From: Gemmatimonadota bacterium
GTDB lineage: Bacteria > Gemmatimonadota > Gemmatimonadetes > Longimicrobiales > Gaopeijiaceae
DNA length: 64,000 nt
Assembly: GCA_041390105.1 (NCBI GenBank)
Contig: JAWKQO010000001.1
Location: 1,056,001 to 1,120,000 of the forward strand
Reading direction: 5' to 3'
A program made the translations under genes and the position numbers. Shown in pieces: positions 33,775 through 41,345 of the stretch. Within the stretch, counting starts at the first letter, position 1. Each line of letters opens with the position of its first letter. The notes beneath the pieces were generated by a model. It searched no databases, was not told where the DNA came from, and saw nothing but the letters and a program-made list of their open reading frames with translations.

Positions 33775-34490
33775 GTAGGCAGTCGAATCACTCGGTCATG
33801 CATCTCGGGCGCCAGCGCGTGACGGTCGCGCTGCGCCACGAACGGAAGGTCATCACCCAAGCCGATCTCCACCACGGCGCGGCCCGCTGCGGTGGCCCCC
33901 AGCGTCCCTTCGTCGCAGGTGAGAGAGGTCGCCAACTCCTGGGCGGCCCGCGCGGCGTCGTTGAGTCGAACCTCCCCCCCCCGATGGTCGGACAATGCCG
34001 CCACCAGCAGCCCCCCGCAGAGAGCGTCGTCCAACGAAAACCGATCCTGGCGACCCGCGCACACGATGGAGACCCGATCCGACTGGGCCGCCACTGCCGC
34101 CGCGGCCGAGAGGTTCAACAGGGAGGCGGAAACCACGCGGTCGGCCTCCGCCGCGGCGAGGAACGCTCGGGTGCCGTTGGTGGTGGTCATGACCAGGGAC
34201 TGCTGGGCGACCTTCTCCGGCAGGAACTCGCGCGGCGAGTTGCCCAGATCGAACCCTTCGATCTTCAGCCCCCGTCGCTCTCCGCACAGGAGCGTGCTCT
34301 CGCGGCCCAGTTGGTTGGCGAGCCGCAGGGCCTCCTCCGTGTCCAACACCGGGTAGACAGCGCGCGCCCCGTTGGCCAGGGCCTCGGCGATGACGCTGGT
34401 CGCGCGGATCACGTCGATGACCAGCGCGGTGGATCCTTGCACGGCCTGCGGGTCGACCTCGGGAATGGTGAAGAACAGGTCGATTCTCAC
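33771..34490 (-). CDS. comB: 2-phosphosulfolactate phosphatase family protein
   Basis: Homologue of ComB, which removes phosphate from 2-phosphosulfolactate in coenzyme M or sulfolactate synthesis. The 239-residue protein has the family signature VIDVIRATSVIAEALANGA near residue 24, plus GNSPREF, MTTTNGTRAFLAA and LDDALCGGLLV. The gene starts at GTG 34490, overlapping accC (GTGA), and its stop overlaps ftsK. No comA (phosphosulfolactate synthase) or comC is in the window, so the pathway is not established here; the protein may have another phosphatase substrate. Confidence 0.88.
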   Translation of the reverse strand: MRIDLFFTIPEVDPQAVQGSTALVIDVIRATSVIAEALANGARAVYPVLDTEEALRLANQLGRESTLLCGERRGLKIEGFDLGNSPREFLPEKVAQQSLVMTTTNGTRAFLAAAEADRVVSASLLNLSAAAAVAAQSDRVSIVCAGRQDRFSLDDALCGGLLVAALSDHRGGEVRLNDAARAAQELATSLTCDEGTLGATAAGRAVVEIGLGDDLPFVAQRDRHALAPEMHDRVIRLPT

Positions 34491-35833
34491 GGGCGTCCCT
34501 TCATCCGATCGATGAATCCGGTGTCCACATCGCCACGCAGGAAGCTCTCATCGCGGGTCACGCGCGCCAGGAAGTCGATGGTGGTGGCCACGCCTTCCAC
34601 CACGAACGTATCCAACGCGTTACGGGCCCTCGCCACCGCCTCCTCGCGCGTGTTCCCGTGCACGATCAGCTTGGCCAGGAGCGAGTCGTAGTAGGGGGGA
34701 ACCCGGTAGCCCGAGTACACATGCGTGTCGAGGCGGACGCCCGGCCCTCCCGGGGGGTGGAACGTGGTCACGGTACCGGGGGACGGTGCGAAGTTCCGAT
34801 CGGGATCTTCTGCGTTGATCCGGAACTCGATGGCGTGCCCACGCAGCACCGGCGGCCCCTCGGGAATGGAGAGCGGCTCGCCCGCGGCAACGCGGATCTG
34901 TTCCTTCACCAGGTCTACGGAGGTGGTGACCTCGGTCACCGGATGCTCCACCTGGATGCGGGTGTTCATCTCGATGAAGTAGAACTCCCCACTGGCGTCG
35001 AGCAGGAACTCGATCGTTCCTGCGCCGACGTACGCGATGCTGCGGGCCGCCTCCACTGCTGCCTCACCCATGCGGGCGCGCAGCTCGGGCGTCAGCGCCG
35101 GCGAAGGAGCCTCTTCGATCAGCTTCTGGTGGCGGCGCTGGATGGAGCAGTCGCGCTCGCCGAGGTGGACGATCCGGCCCTGTCGGTCCCCGAACACCTG
35201 AAACTCCACGTGGCGGGGCCGCACGACGAGCTTTTCGAGATAGACGCCCGAATCCCCGAAAGCGGCCTGGGCCTCGCCTTGGGCCTGCTTCAGGAGGGTC
35301 TCGAACGACGAGCGCTCGTGCGCGACGCGCATCCCCTTCCCGCCACCACCCGCCGAGGCCTTGATCATGACGGGGTAGCCGATCTCGTCGGCCAGGCGGG
35401 CGGCCTCACGAGGGTCCAGCACGACCCCATCCGACCCGGGAACCGTGGGCACGCCCTGCGCCATCACGGTTCGGCGAGCCGTGGCCTTGTCGCCCATCGC
35501 CCGGATCTGCTCGGGCGTGGGCCCGATGAACACCAGCTGCGACCGCTCGCAGATCTCGGAGAAGTCGGCGTTCTCGGCCAGGAAGCCGTAGCCCGGATGG
35601 ACGGCCTCCGCGCCCGTCACCTCGGCGGCGGCGATGATGCGCGGAATGTTGAGATAGCTCTCGCGCGGCTGCGGCGGTCCGATGCAGACGGCTTCGTCGG
35701 CGAACCGTACGTGCAGGGATTCTCGGTCCGCCTCCGAGTAGACCGCTACAGTCTCCAATCCCAGCTCGCGGCACGCCCGGATGATCCGAAGCGCGATCTC
35801 GCCGCGGTTCGCGATCAGGACCCGTCTGAACAC
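34487..35833 (-). CDS. accC: Acetyl-CoA carboxylase, biotin carboxylase subunit
   Basis: Carboxylates biotin on AccB using ATP and bicarbonate, starting fatty-acid synthesis. The 448-residue protein begins FRRVLIANRGEIALRIIRACRELG, has the ATP-grasp glycine loop GGGGKGMR and the EMNTRIQVEHPVTE motif, and the family-standard length. GTG at 35833 is seven bases from the accB stop. It overlaps comB by GTGA. AccA and AccD must be elsewhere. Confidence 0.97.
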   Translation of the reverse strand: MFRRVLIANRGEIALRIIRACRELGLETVAVYSEADRESLHVRFADEAVCIGPPQPRESYLNIPRIIAAAEVTGAEAVHPGYGFLAENADFSEICERSQLVFIGPTPEQIRAMGDKATARRTVMAQGVPTVPGSDGVVLDPREAARLADEIGYPVMIKASAGGGGKGMRVAHERSSFETLLKQAQGEAQAAFGDSGVYLEKLVVRPRHVEFQVFGDRQGRIVHLGERDCSIQRRHQKLIEEAPSPALTPELRARMGEAAVEAARSIAYVGAGTIEFLLDASGEFYFIEMNTRIQVEHPVTEVTTSVDLVKEQIRVAAGEPLSIPEGPPVLRGHAIEFRINAEDPDRNFAPSPGTVTTFHPPGGPGVRLDTHVYSGYRVPPYYDSLLAKLIVHGNTREEAVARARNALDTFVVEGVATTIDFLARVTRDESFLRGDVDTGFIDRMKGRP

Positions 35834-35840
35834 GGTGGGA

Positions 35841-36317
35841 TCAGCCGGGCCGGACGCGGAACAGGATCTGCCCGTACTCGACCGGTTGGGCGTTCTCCAC
35901 GCAGATCTCGACGATGGTGCCAGGAATCTCGCATTCCATCTCGTTCATGAGCTTCATCGCCTCGATGATGCAGAGCGTGTCTCCCTTCCCCACCGACTTC
36001 CCGACGTCCACGTACGGCGGCGCGTCCGGAGCGGGCGCCCGGTAGAAGGTGCCGACCATCGGCGACGTGATGTCCTTGAGGGTCGGGTCACCGCCGCCAC
36101 CCGCCGCCGGCACCTCGGGCGCGGCGCCGGGCGCGGCCGCAGCCGGCGCCAAGGCCGGGGCGGGCGCATAGGTCGTGACGGGCATCGGCGCGGCTCCCCC
36201 GTACTCCGGGGACTTCGCCAGTCGGATCCGGGTCCCCGAGCGCTCGATCTCCAGCGAGTCGAGGGTGCTCTCTTCGATGAGCCGGACCAGTCGTTCCAGG
36301 AAGTCGAGATCGATCAT
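35841..36317 (-). CDS. accB: Acetyl-CoA carboxylase, biotin carboxyl carrier protein
   Basis: Carries the biotin prosthetic group for AccC. The 158-residue protein has an N-terminal helical segment, an Ala/Pro-rich flexible linker (about residues 45-75) and a biotinyl domain with the lysine in EAMKLMNE. The thumb segment upstream reads FYRAPAPDAPPYVDVG. ATG at 36317. It is 37 bases downstream of efp and seven upstream of accC, the common efp-accB-accC order. Confidence 0.97.
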   Translation of the reverse strand: MIDLDFLERLVRLIEESTLDSLEIERSGTRIRLAKSPEYGGAAPMPVTTYAPAPALAPAAAAPGAAPEVPAAGGGGDPTLKDITSPMVGTFYRAPAPDAPPYVDVGKSVGKGDTLCIIEAMKLMNEMECEIPGTIVEICVENAQPVEYGQILFRVRPG

Positions 36318-36354
36318 GAGCAGATCGGGGCAGAAGGGGAGCGCGCCTCAGTCG

Positions 36355-36915
36355 TCACACACGCGTCAGGTACTTGTCTTCACGGCGGTCGACGCGGACC
36401 ACGTCGCCGATCTCGATGAACAGCGGCACCTGGACCACGGCACCAGTCTCGAGCGTCGCCGGTTTGGTACCGCCCTGGGCCGTGTCGCCGCGCACTCCCG
36501 GATCGGTCTCCGTGATCTGGAGCTCGACGAAGTTCGGGAGTTCCACGCTCAGGACGCTGCCGTCATGGACCAGCCCTTCACACTCCATGTTCTCCTTCAG
36601 GTACTTGAGCTGGTCGTTTCCGATCACATCCCCCGCGATAGGGATGAGCTCGAAGGTGTTCTGGTCCATGAAGTAGTAGAGCTCACCGTCCGCGTAGGAA
36701 TAGGCAACGGGCCGGCGCTCCAAGCGAACGTCCACGATCTTCTCGCCTGCGCGGAACGTCTTCTCGACCACCTGACCGGTCAGGACGTTCTTGAGCTTGG
36801 TGCGCACGAAGGCGCCGCCCTTCCCGGGCTTCACGTGCTGGAAATACGTGATCGCCCACAGGACGCCATCGATGTCCAGCACCATGCCGTTACGAAAATC
36901 CGCAGTCGAAGCCAT
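36355..36915 (-). CDS. efp: Translation elongation factor P
   Basis: Rescues ribosomes stalled at polyproline. The 186-residue protein has the three-barrel EF-P layout. The tip of domain I reads KPGKGGAF, where the second Lys is the residue that EpmA/EpmB or other enzymes modify in some bacteria, so this is a lysine-type EF-P (not the Arg/EarP type). ATG at 36915. It lies between aroQ (30 bases upstream) and accB. Several proline-rich proteins in this window, such as the TonB-like protein, are plausible clients. Confidence 0.97.
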   Translation of the reverse strand: MASTADFRNGMVLDIDGVLWAITYFQHVKPGKGGAFVRTKLKNVLTGQVVEKTFRAGEKIVDVRLERRPVAYSYADGELYYFMDQNTFELIPIAGDVIGNDQLKYLKENMECEGLVHDGSVLSVELPNFVELQITETDPGVRGDTAQGGTKPATLETGAVVQVPLFIEIGDVVRVDRREDKYLTRV

Positions 36916-36945
36916 CGCTCGAGGAGAATGGAGGAGTGAGGAAGC

Positions 36946-37386
36946 TCAGCGTGAGGCCGAGAGGTATCCGACGAGCCCCCTGAGCCCCAGAAGGTAGCTG
37001 TTTGCGCCAAATCCGGCGACGGTTCCGACGGCCAGCGGAGACAGGTAGGAGTGGTGGCGAAAGGGCTCGCGCGCCTTCGTGTTGGAGAGGTGCACCTCTA
37101 CGAATGGTCGCCCCACTCCCGCCAGGGCGTCCCGCAGCGCGATGCTCGTATGAGTCAGGGCCCCGGGGTTGATCAGGTACCCATCCGCCCCAGCAGCGGT
37201 GGCCTCGAGGTGGTCGAGGATCTCGCCCTCGTGATTGCTCTGGAACGAGGCGACCTCCACATCCAGACTGGTCGCGACCGCCGCCAGGCGCTCGTCGATC
37301 TCCGCCAGCGTGATCGTTCCGTAGACCTCCGGTTCCCGGGTCCCCAGGAGCCGGAGGTTGGGTCCGTGGATCACCTCGATCCTCAT
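36946..37386 (-). CDS. aroQ: 3-dehydroquinate dehydratase, type II
   Basis: Third step of the shikimate pathway. The 146-residue protein is a typical type II enzyme: HGPNLRLLGTREPEVYG at the N-terminus with the catalytic Tyr, INPGALTHTSIALRDAL, and EVHLSN with the conserved His. ATG at 37386 overlaps the preceding TPR gene (ATGA). It is followed by efp after 30 bases, an association common in bacteria. Confidence 0.97.
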   Translation of the reverse strand: MRIEVIHGPNLRLLGTREPEVYGTITLAEIDERLAAVATSLDVEVASFQSNHEGEILDHLEATAAGADGYLINPGALTHTSIALRDALAGVGRPFVEVHLSNTKAREPFRHHSYLSPLAVGTVAGFGANSYLLGLRGLVGYLSASR

Positions 37387-38393
37387 GCGTCCAACCCTTC
37401 GAGCCAGCGCCGGAACTCGTCGTCCACCTCTTCGCCCGTGCGATCCGGCCCCAGTTCGCGGATGGGCCGGGTCTCGGGAGCCAAGTCGGCCACCGGCAGA
37501 GCCTCCGGGCTCAGCTCGGACACCGGCACACGGTCCGGGCCCAGCGCTTCGACGGGCCGAACCTCGGGGCCCAGCGCCTCCACCGGAACGGCGGTGGCAC
37601 GTTCCTGGGCGGCAGGCTCGGGTTGCGGGGCCGGAGCCTCCAGACCCTCCAACTCGGCGAGGCGCTCACGAAGCGCCGCGCTCTCCGGAGCCCGCGCCAC
37701 CAGCTTGCGAAAGAGCTCGATGGCTTCGGTGCGCAGCCCCTGCGCGATCAGGAGCTCCGCCATCGTGCGCGTGAGGAGCTCCTCGCCGCCTGCCGACCCG
37801 GCCGCTCGATCCTCGTACTCGCCCCGCTCTGCTTCCTCGCTCGCCTCCGCTTCCTCACGCGCTTCGACCGCCGTGGCGACGGGGGGCGACTCACGGTCAG
37901 CCGGCGGGGCTTCGGGAAGAGCATCCGCAGCAGCCCCCGCGGCCTCCGCCGTCGGGGGCTCGCTCCCGGCCTCCAAGGCCTCGCGCTCGTCGATGGTGCG
38001 AAGCAGCTGCTCGGCATGGTCCGCCCGCTGGGGCTCGACCGCGCTCCAGCGCAGGGCCCACGTGCGGGCGCCGTCCAGGTCACCGGCTAGAAGAGACGAA
38101 CGGGCCCCCTCCTCGAGCGCTCGCGCGTTCTCTGGATCCAACTCGAGGACGCGGGCGAACAGGGCGGAAGCGCCCGGCAGGTCTCCCAGGTCGACCCGGA
38201 CCCGCGCCGCTACCAGCTGCCCCGACGAGAAGTCAGGCCAGACGGCACATCCCCGCTCGGCCACCTCCCGGGCTTCGGTCAGGTGACCGCCACGGCGCAG
38301 CGCCTCGGCCAGCGGGGCGAAGGCCCGACCTTCAGGGTCGCGCTCGGTACCCACCAGCGCGCGCAGCTCGTCGATGTCGAGGGCTGGCTCCAT
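37383..38393 (-). CDS. TPR protein with C-terminal decapeptide repeats
   Basis: A 336-residue protein with no signal peptide. Residues about 20-130 and 205-250 form TPR-like helices (PLAEALRRGGHLTEAREVAERG, LFARVLELDPENARALE, LLIAQGLRTEAIELFRKLV). Between them is an acidic, Ala/Glu/Pro-rich stretch. Near the C-terminus lie five consecutive ten-residue units with the pattern P-V/I-x-x-L-x-P-x-x-x (DNA 37437-37586), then a short helix DDEFRRWLEGLDA. The decapeptides look like a linear binding module. It heads the long aroQ-efp-acc-comB-ftsK run behind the promoter at 38461-38490. Function unknown; a scaffold is a guess. Confidence 0.8.
   Translation of the reverse strand: MEPALDIDELRALVGTERDPEGRAFAPLAEALRRGGHLTEAREVAERGCAVWPDFSSGQLVAARVRVDLGDLPGASALFARVLELDPENARALEEGARSSLLAGDLDGARTWALRWSAVEPQRADHAEQLLRTIDEREALEAGSEPPTAEAAGAAADALPEAPPADRESPPVATAVEAREEAEASEEAERGEYEDRAAGSAGGEELLTRTMAELLIAQGLRTEAIELFRKLVARAPESAALRERLAELEGLEAPAPQPEPAAQERATAVPVEALGPEVRPVEALGPDRVPVSELSPEALPVADLAPETRPIRELGPDRTGEEVDDEFRRWLEGLDA
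37437..37586 (-). repeat. Five 30-bp (10-residue) repeats in the TPR gene
   Basis: Protein units, in order: PVEALGPEVR, PVEALGPDRV, PVSELSPEAL, PVADLAPETR, PIRELGPDRT. The first two differ at only two of ten positions; later ones diverge while keeping P-V/I at 1-2, L at 5 and P at 7. In-frame, directly repeated. Confidence 0.85.
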
Positions 38394-38460
38394 ATCGCGC
38401 CAGGGGATGTGGAAAGGGCCCGGCCCGCCAAATCCGGCGGCGGGTGGAGCGGAGCGCGCG

Positions 38461-38490
38461 AAGATAGGCCAGGGGCCGGTAGAGGGTCAA
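38461..38490 (-). promoter_or_regulatory. Sigma70-type promoter for the TPR-aroQ-efp run
   Basis: On the minus strand: -35 TTGACC (38490-38485), 18-base spacer, -10 TATCTT (38466-38461). Both boxes resemble TTGACA/TATAAT and stand out from the GC-rich surroundings. The gene starts at 38393, so the leader would be about 60 bases. Confidence 0.55.
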
Positions 38491-38646
38491 CGCGCGGCCC
38501 AGGCGCACGGCGTACCCCGCTCCGTGCGGGGCCCCAGGGCCGGCCGCGGTAGCCCGCTCGTCCGCACGGGCACCCCACCCTGGAGCGGCCCGTGTGGTCG
38601 CGACCCTTCACTTCCTGGCCGTGTATGTACCACGTCCCCGAATCCG

Positions 38647-38675
38647 TTGAGGGGGCTCCCTCGCGGGATTAGGTT
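38647..38675 (+). promoter_or_regulatory. Candidate promoter for the PpiD/SurA-like gene
   Basis: TTGAGG (38647-38652), 17-base spacer, TAGGTT (38670-38675). A weak match to TTGACA/TATAAT, but correctly placed 70-100 bases before the ATG. Confidence 0.35.
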
Positions 38676-38713
38676 TGCCAACCCGGTTTTCGGGGCGTTC
38701 GTCCGTTCGGCTC

Positions 38714-38729
38714 GCGGCCGCAAGGCCGC
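38714..38729 (+). promoter_or_regulatory. Leader hairpin beside the foldase ribosome binding site
   Basis: Perfect 6-bp stem GCGGCC (38714-38719) with GGCCGC (38724-38729), closed by the tetraloop GCAA, which belongs to the stable GNRA class. The Shine-Dalgarno AGGAGG follows one base after the stem, so folding could modulate ribosome access. Confidence 0.5.
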
Positions 38730-38748
38730 CAGGAGGGTTGTTCCTGCC

Positions 38749-40584
38749 ATGATGCGTCAGCTGCGCGAGAGCACGAAGTGGATCATGCTGGCCACCGCGC
38801 TCGCATTCGTCGGCCTGATGGTGTTCCAGTGGGGAATGGACATCACGGGTCAGAGTGGGGGTGGGTTGGGCACCATCGGGCGGGTCAACGGAGTCCCCGT
38901 ACCGTTCGATCTCTACGAGAGCACCCGACGCAACCTCTACGACCAGATCGCCGCCAGTCAGGAAGAGCCGATCACCAGCCAGCAGAGCAAGGAGATCGAG
39001 GACCAGGCCTGGGACGAGGTGGTGAATCAGATCCTGATCGGTCAGGAGCTGGAGCGCCGCGGTATCACCGTCACCGACGAAGAGATCAAGAGCGCGGCCA
39101 ACTTCTCTCCGCCTCCGCAGCTCCAATCCGACCCCGCCTTCCAGACCGACGGTGCCTTCGATCTGCAGAAGTACCAGACCTGGATGGCCGGGCTGCCTAC
39201 CGACGTGCTCCTGGAACTGGAGGCCTACTACCGGTCCATCATTCCGCGCGGCAAGCTGCTGCGGCAGGTCGGCTCAGGCGTATTCCCGAGTGACGGGGAG
39301 CTGTGGCAGGCGTGGAAGGACCGGAACGAATCCGTGCGTATCCGCTTCGTCGCGGTCGATCCGGCCGACGGGGCCACCGAGGACATCGCGGTCAGCGACG
39401 GGGAGATCCAACGCTACTACGACGGCAACCAGGACGAGTTCGAGGTTCCGGCTCGCGCTCGACTGGAAGTGGTGGTGCTGCCCAAGACGCCCACGGCCGT
39501 CGACTCGGCCGCGGCCCGCACACGAGCCGATTCTCTGCGCGGGGCGATCGAGGCAGGCGCGGATTTCGCCGAGGTGGCGCGCACGCAGTCGACGGATCAG
39601 GGCAGCGCCTCACTGGGAGGGAGCCTGGGGACGTTCGCCAAAGGGCGCATGGTGGCCCCTTTCGACTCCGCGGTCTGGGCAGTGCGGATCGGACAGGTCT
39701 CCGCCCCGGTGCAGACATCGTTCGGTTGGCACCTGATTCGAGTGGACGAGCGCTGGGCGGACTCGGCCACCGCCAGCCACATCCTGATCCCCGTGCAACG
39801 CACCGACGCGTCGGAGATCGCGCTGCTGACCCTGGCAGACTCGCTGGAGGCGCTGGCGGAAGAGCGCGATCTGGCGGAGGCGGCTCGTCAGCTGGGTCTG
39901 GGGGCGGACACGATCGATCTCACGGCCGACTTCCCCTTTGCGAGCGGCGCTGGGCGTATCGGTGAGGGCATGGACTGGGCGTTGGAGGAGGCAGAACCCG
40001 GAGAGGCCAGTCCGGTCTTCGAGACGAGCCAAGCCTTCTACGCATTGCAGCTCGTCAGCAAAGAGCCGGCGGGCGTGCTCCCTTTGGCGGAGGCACGCAG
40101 CATCATCGAGCAGCGGCTTCGCCTGGAGAAGCAGATGGACGCCGCCGAGGCCCGTATCCGTGAAGCTGCCGCCGGCGCCAATGGTTCGCTCGACGCGCTG
40201 GGCAGCACTCTGGGCACCGAGGTGCGCGCTCCCGAGGCCTTCACCCGCACCGACTTTGTGCCGGTGTTGGGGCGTCAGAATCGCGCCGTCGGCACCGCGT
40301 TCGGAATGAGCCCAGGCCACCTCAGCGACCCGATCCGAACCGACAACGCGGTAGTGGTCCTGGAGGTGCTGGAGCACGTCGCCGCGGACTCGACGGCGTT
40401 CGAGGCGCAGAAGGAGGGCCAGCGCCTGGCTCTGCAGCAGCAGGAGGCGAGTCTCCGTCTGCAGGAGTGGCTGGAAGGGTTGCGCGCCGAGGCCCGGATC
40501 GTGGATCGCCGTGATGAGGTGTTGCGGCCGGCGGACGAGCAGCCGCTTCCCGGGACCATGGGGGGCCCGTTCGGATCACGCTGA
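38749..40584 (+). CDS. PpiD/SurA-type peptidyl-prolyl isomerase (foldase)
   Basis: A 611-residue membrane-anchored periplasmic foldase. An N-terminal transmembrane segment (about residues 10-30, WIMLATALAFVGLMVFQWGM) is followed by a SurA_N-like domain (DAWDEVVNQILIGQELERRGITVTDEEIK) and a parvulin domain at about 240-350 (ARLEVVVLPK, AGADFAEVARTQSTDQGSASLGGSLGTFAKGRMVAPFDSAVW). A second, incomplete parvulin-like start (ASHILIPVQRT) follows, then a helical C-terminal part. Two adjacent ATGs (38749, 38752) exist; AGGAGG precedes. The organisation is PpiD-like, i.e. quality control of outer-membrane proteins at the inner membrane. One of two plus-strand genes here; ended by a strong terminator at 40614. 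Confidence 0.93.
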   Translation: MMRQLRESTKWIMLATALAFVGLMVFQWGMDITGQSGGGLGTIGRVNGVPVPFDLYESTRRNLYDQIAASQEEPITSQQSKEIEDQAWDEVVNQILIGQELERRGITVTDEEIKSAANFSPPPQLQSDPAFQTDGAFDLQKYQTWMAGLPTDVLLELEAYYRSIIPRGKLLRQVGSGVFPSDGELWQAWKDRNESVRIRFVAVDPADGATEDIAVSDGEIQRYYDGNQDEFEVPARARLEVVVLPKTPTAVDSAAARTRADSLRGAIEAGADFAEVARTQSTDQGSASLGGSLGTFAKGRMVAPFDSAVWAVRIGQVSAPVQTSFGWHLIRVDERWADSATASHILIPVQRTDASEIALLTLADSLEALAEERDLAEAARQLGLGADTIDLTADFPFASGAGRIGEGMDWALEEAEPGEASPVFETSQAFYALQLVSKEPAGVLPLAEARSIIEQRLRLEKQMDAAEARIREAAAGANGSLDALGSTLGTEVRAPEAFTRTDFVPVLGRQNRAVGTAFGMSPGHLSDPIRTDNAVVVLEVLEHVAADSTAFEAQKEGQRLALQQQEASLRLQEWLEGLRAEARIVDRRDEVLRPADEQPLPGTMGGPFGSR

Positions 40585-40613
40585 AGCGACCAACGCATTG
40601 GAAGAAGACGAGA

Positions 40614-40647
40614 ACGGGGCGGGCGCTGTCTCCAGCGCCCGCCCCGT
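40614..40647. terminator. Strong bidirectional terminator
   Basis: Perfect 15-bp inverted repeat: ACGGGGCGGGCGCTG (40614-40628), TCTC loop, CAGCGCCCGCCCCGT (40633-40647), followed by TTTCGTT on the plus strand. It sits between the convergent ends of the foldase (40584) and tatA (40748) genes, so it can serve both. Confidence 0.85.
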
Positions 40648-40747
40648 TTCGTTGTCGTACCTTGGGCCGACATCGATGTCGACGCGTACTTATCGGTCCG
40701 GCGCGAACCGCCCGCCGGGGCGCGGCTCGCTCAGCCGCCCGCGACGG

Positions 40748-40999
40748 TCAGCTCGAGGTGGTCAGCTTCCGAGGTTCCCCGCTGGCCGCCTCGGACTCGG
40801 ACGCTTTGGCCTGTTGAGGCGGCAGCGCCCGCTCTTCATGCTTCAATTCCCGCTCGATCTCCCGGACCGAGCTCTTGAACTCGCGAATCCCCTTCCCCAG
40901 GGACGACCCGATCTCGGGCAGCCTCTTGGCGCCGAAGACGAGAAGCGCGACCAGGAGGATGAGGAGAACCTCCCACATCCCGAGTCCACCGAAACCCAT
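40748..40999 (-). CDS. tatA: Sec-independent protein translocase protein TatA
   Basis: Pore-forming subunit of the twin-arginine translocase. The 83-residue protein has one N-terminal membrane segment (about residues 7-22, EVLLILLVALLVFGA), the hinge FGAKRLPEIGSSLGKGIREFK, the amphipathic helix, and a charged C-terminal tail. The layout is TatA/TatE-like rather than TatB. tatC is about 9 kb away at 49655, so Tat genes are split. It is last in the TPR-polyprenyl synthetase-DUF4321-tatA run. ATG at 40999. Confidence 0.94.
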   Translation of the reverse strand: MGFGGLGMWEVLLILLVALLVFGAKRLPEIGSSLGKGIREFKSSVREIERELKHEERALPPQQAKASESEAASGEPRKLTTSS

Positions 41000-41060
41000 G
41001 GTACCCTCCAGGGCCCGGGGAGCGCCCCCGGAGCCACATCGGAAATCGTGCGACCCTTGC

Positions 41061-41345
41061 TCAGATCAAGGACCGGGCGATCAACCAGACGCCCCCGATC
41101 CCGATCAGGGTCAGGACATTCAAACTCAGTTGCAGGGGACCGATCGTAAAGGCCACAGCCACGAGGTCGATCGAGAACGGCCCCAGGGATGCTACTGCCG
41201 AGACGGTCAGGAAGGTCCGAGCCGCGCTCTCGGGCAGGAACAATTCGCACAACTGGGTAAGAAGCCCCCCGAGGAAAAGCCCCAGGATCAGCGTCCAGAC
41301 CAGCCGGGAGCCCGTACGGCGCGCCTCACCGAGCCTCGGCTTCAC
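41061..41345 (-). CDS. DUF4321-type small membrane protein
   Basis: A 94-residue integral membrane protein with two or three hydrophobic segments (about residues 15-32, 45-65, 73-92). The pattern, with SIDLVAVAFTIGPLQLSLNVLTLIGIGG in the C-terminal half, matches the DUF4321 family as I know it (short bacterial membrane proteins often near shape or envelope genes). GTG at 41345 overlaps the polyprenyl synthetase stop (GTGA). Function unknown. Confidence 0.75.
   Translation of the reverse strand: MKPRLGEARRTGSRLVWTLILGLFLGGLLTQLCELFLPESAARTFLTVSAVASLGPFSIDLVAVAFTIGPLQLSLNVLTLIGIGGVWLIARSLI

Larger units (their letters stand above)
38394..38748. other. Divergent intergenic region, 355 bp
   Basis: No gene is seen here. 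It separates the minus-strand TPR gene from the plus-strand foldase gene and holds promoter-like sequences for both (minus: 38461-38490; plus: 38647-38675) and a leader hairpin next to the foldase ribosome binding site (38714-38729). The middle part is GC-rich with short inverted repeats of uncertain meaning. Confidence 0.7.
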
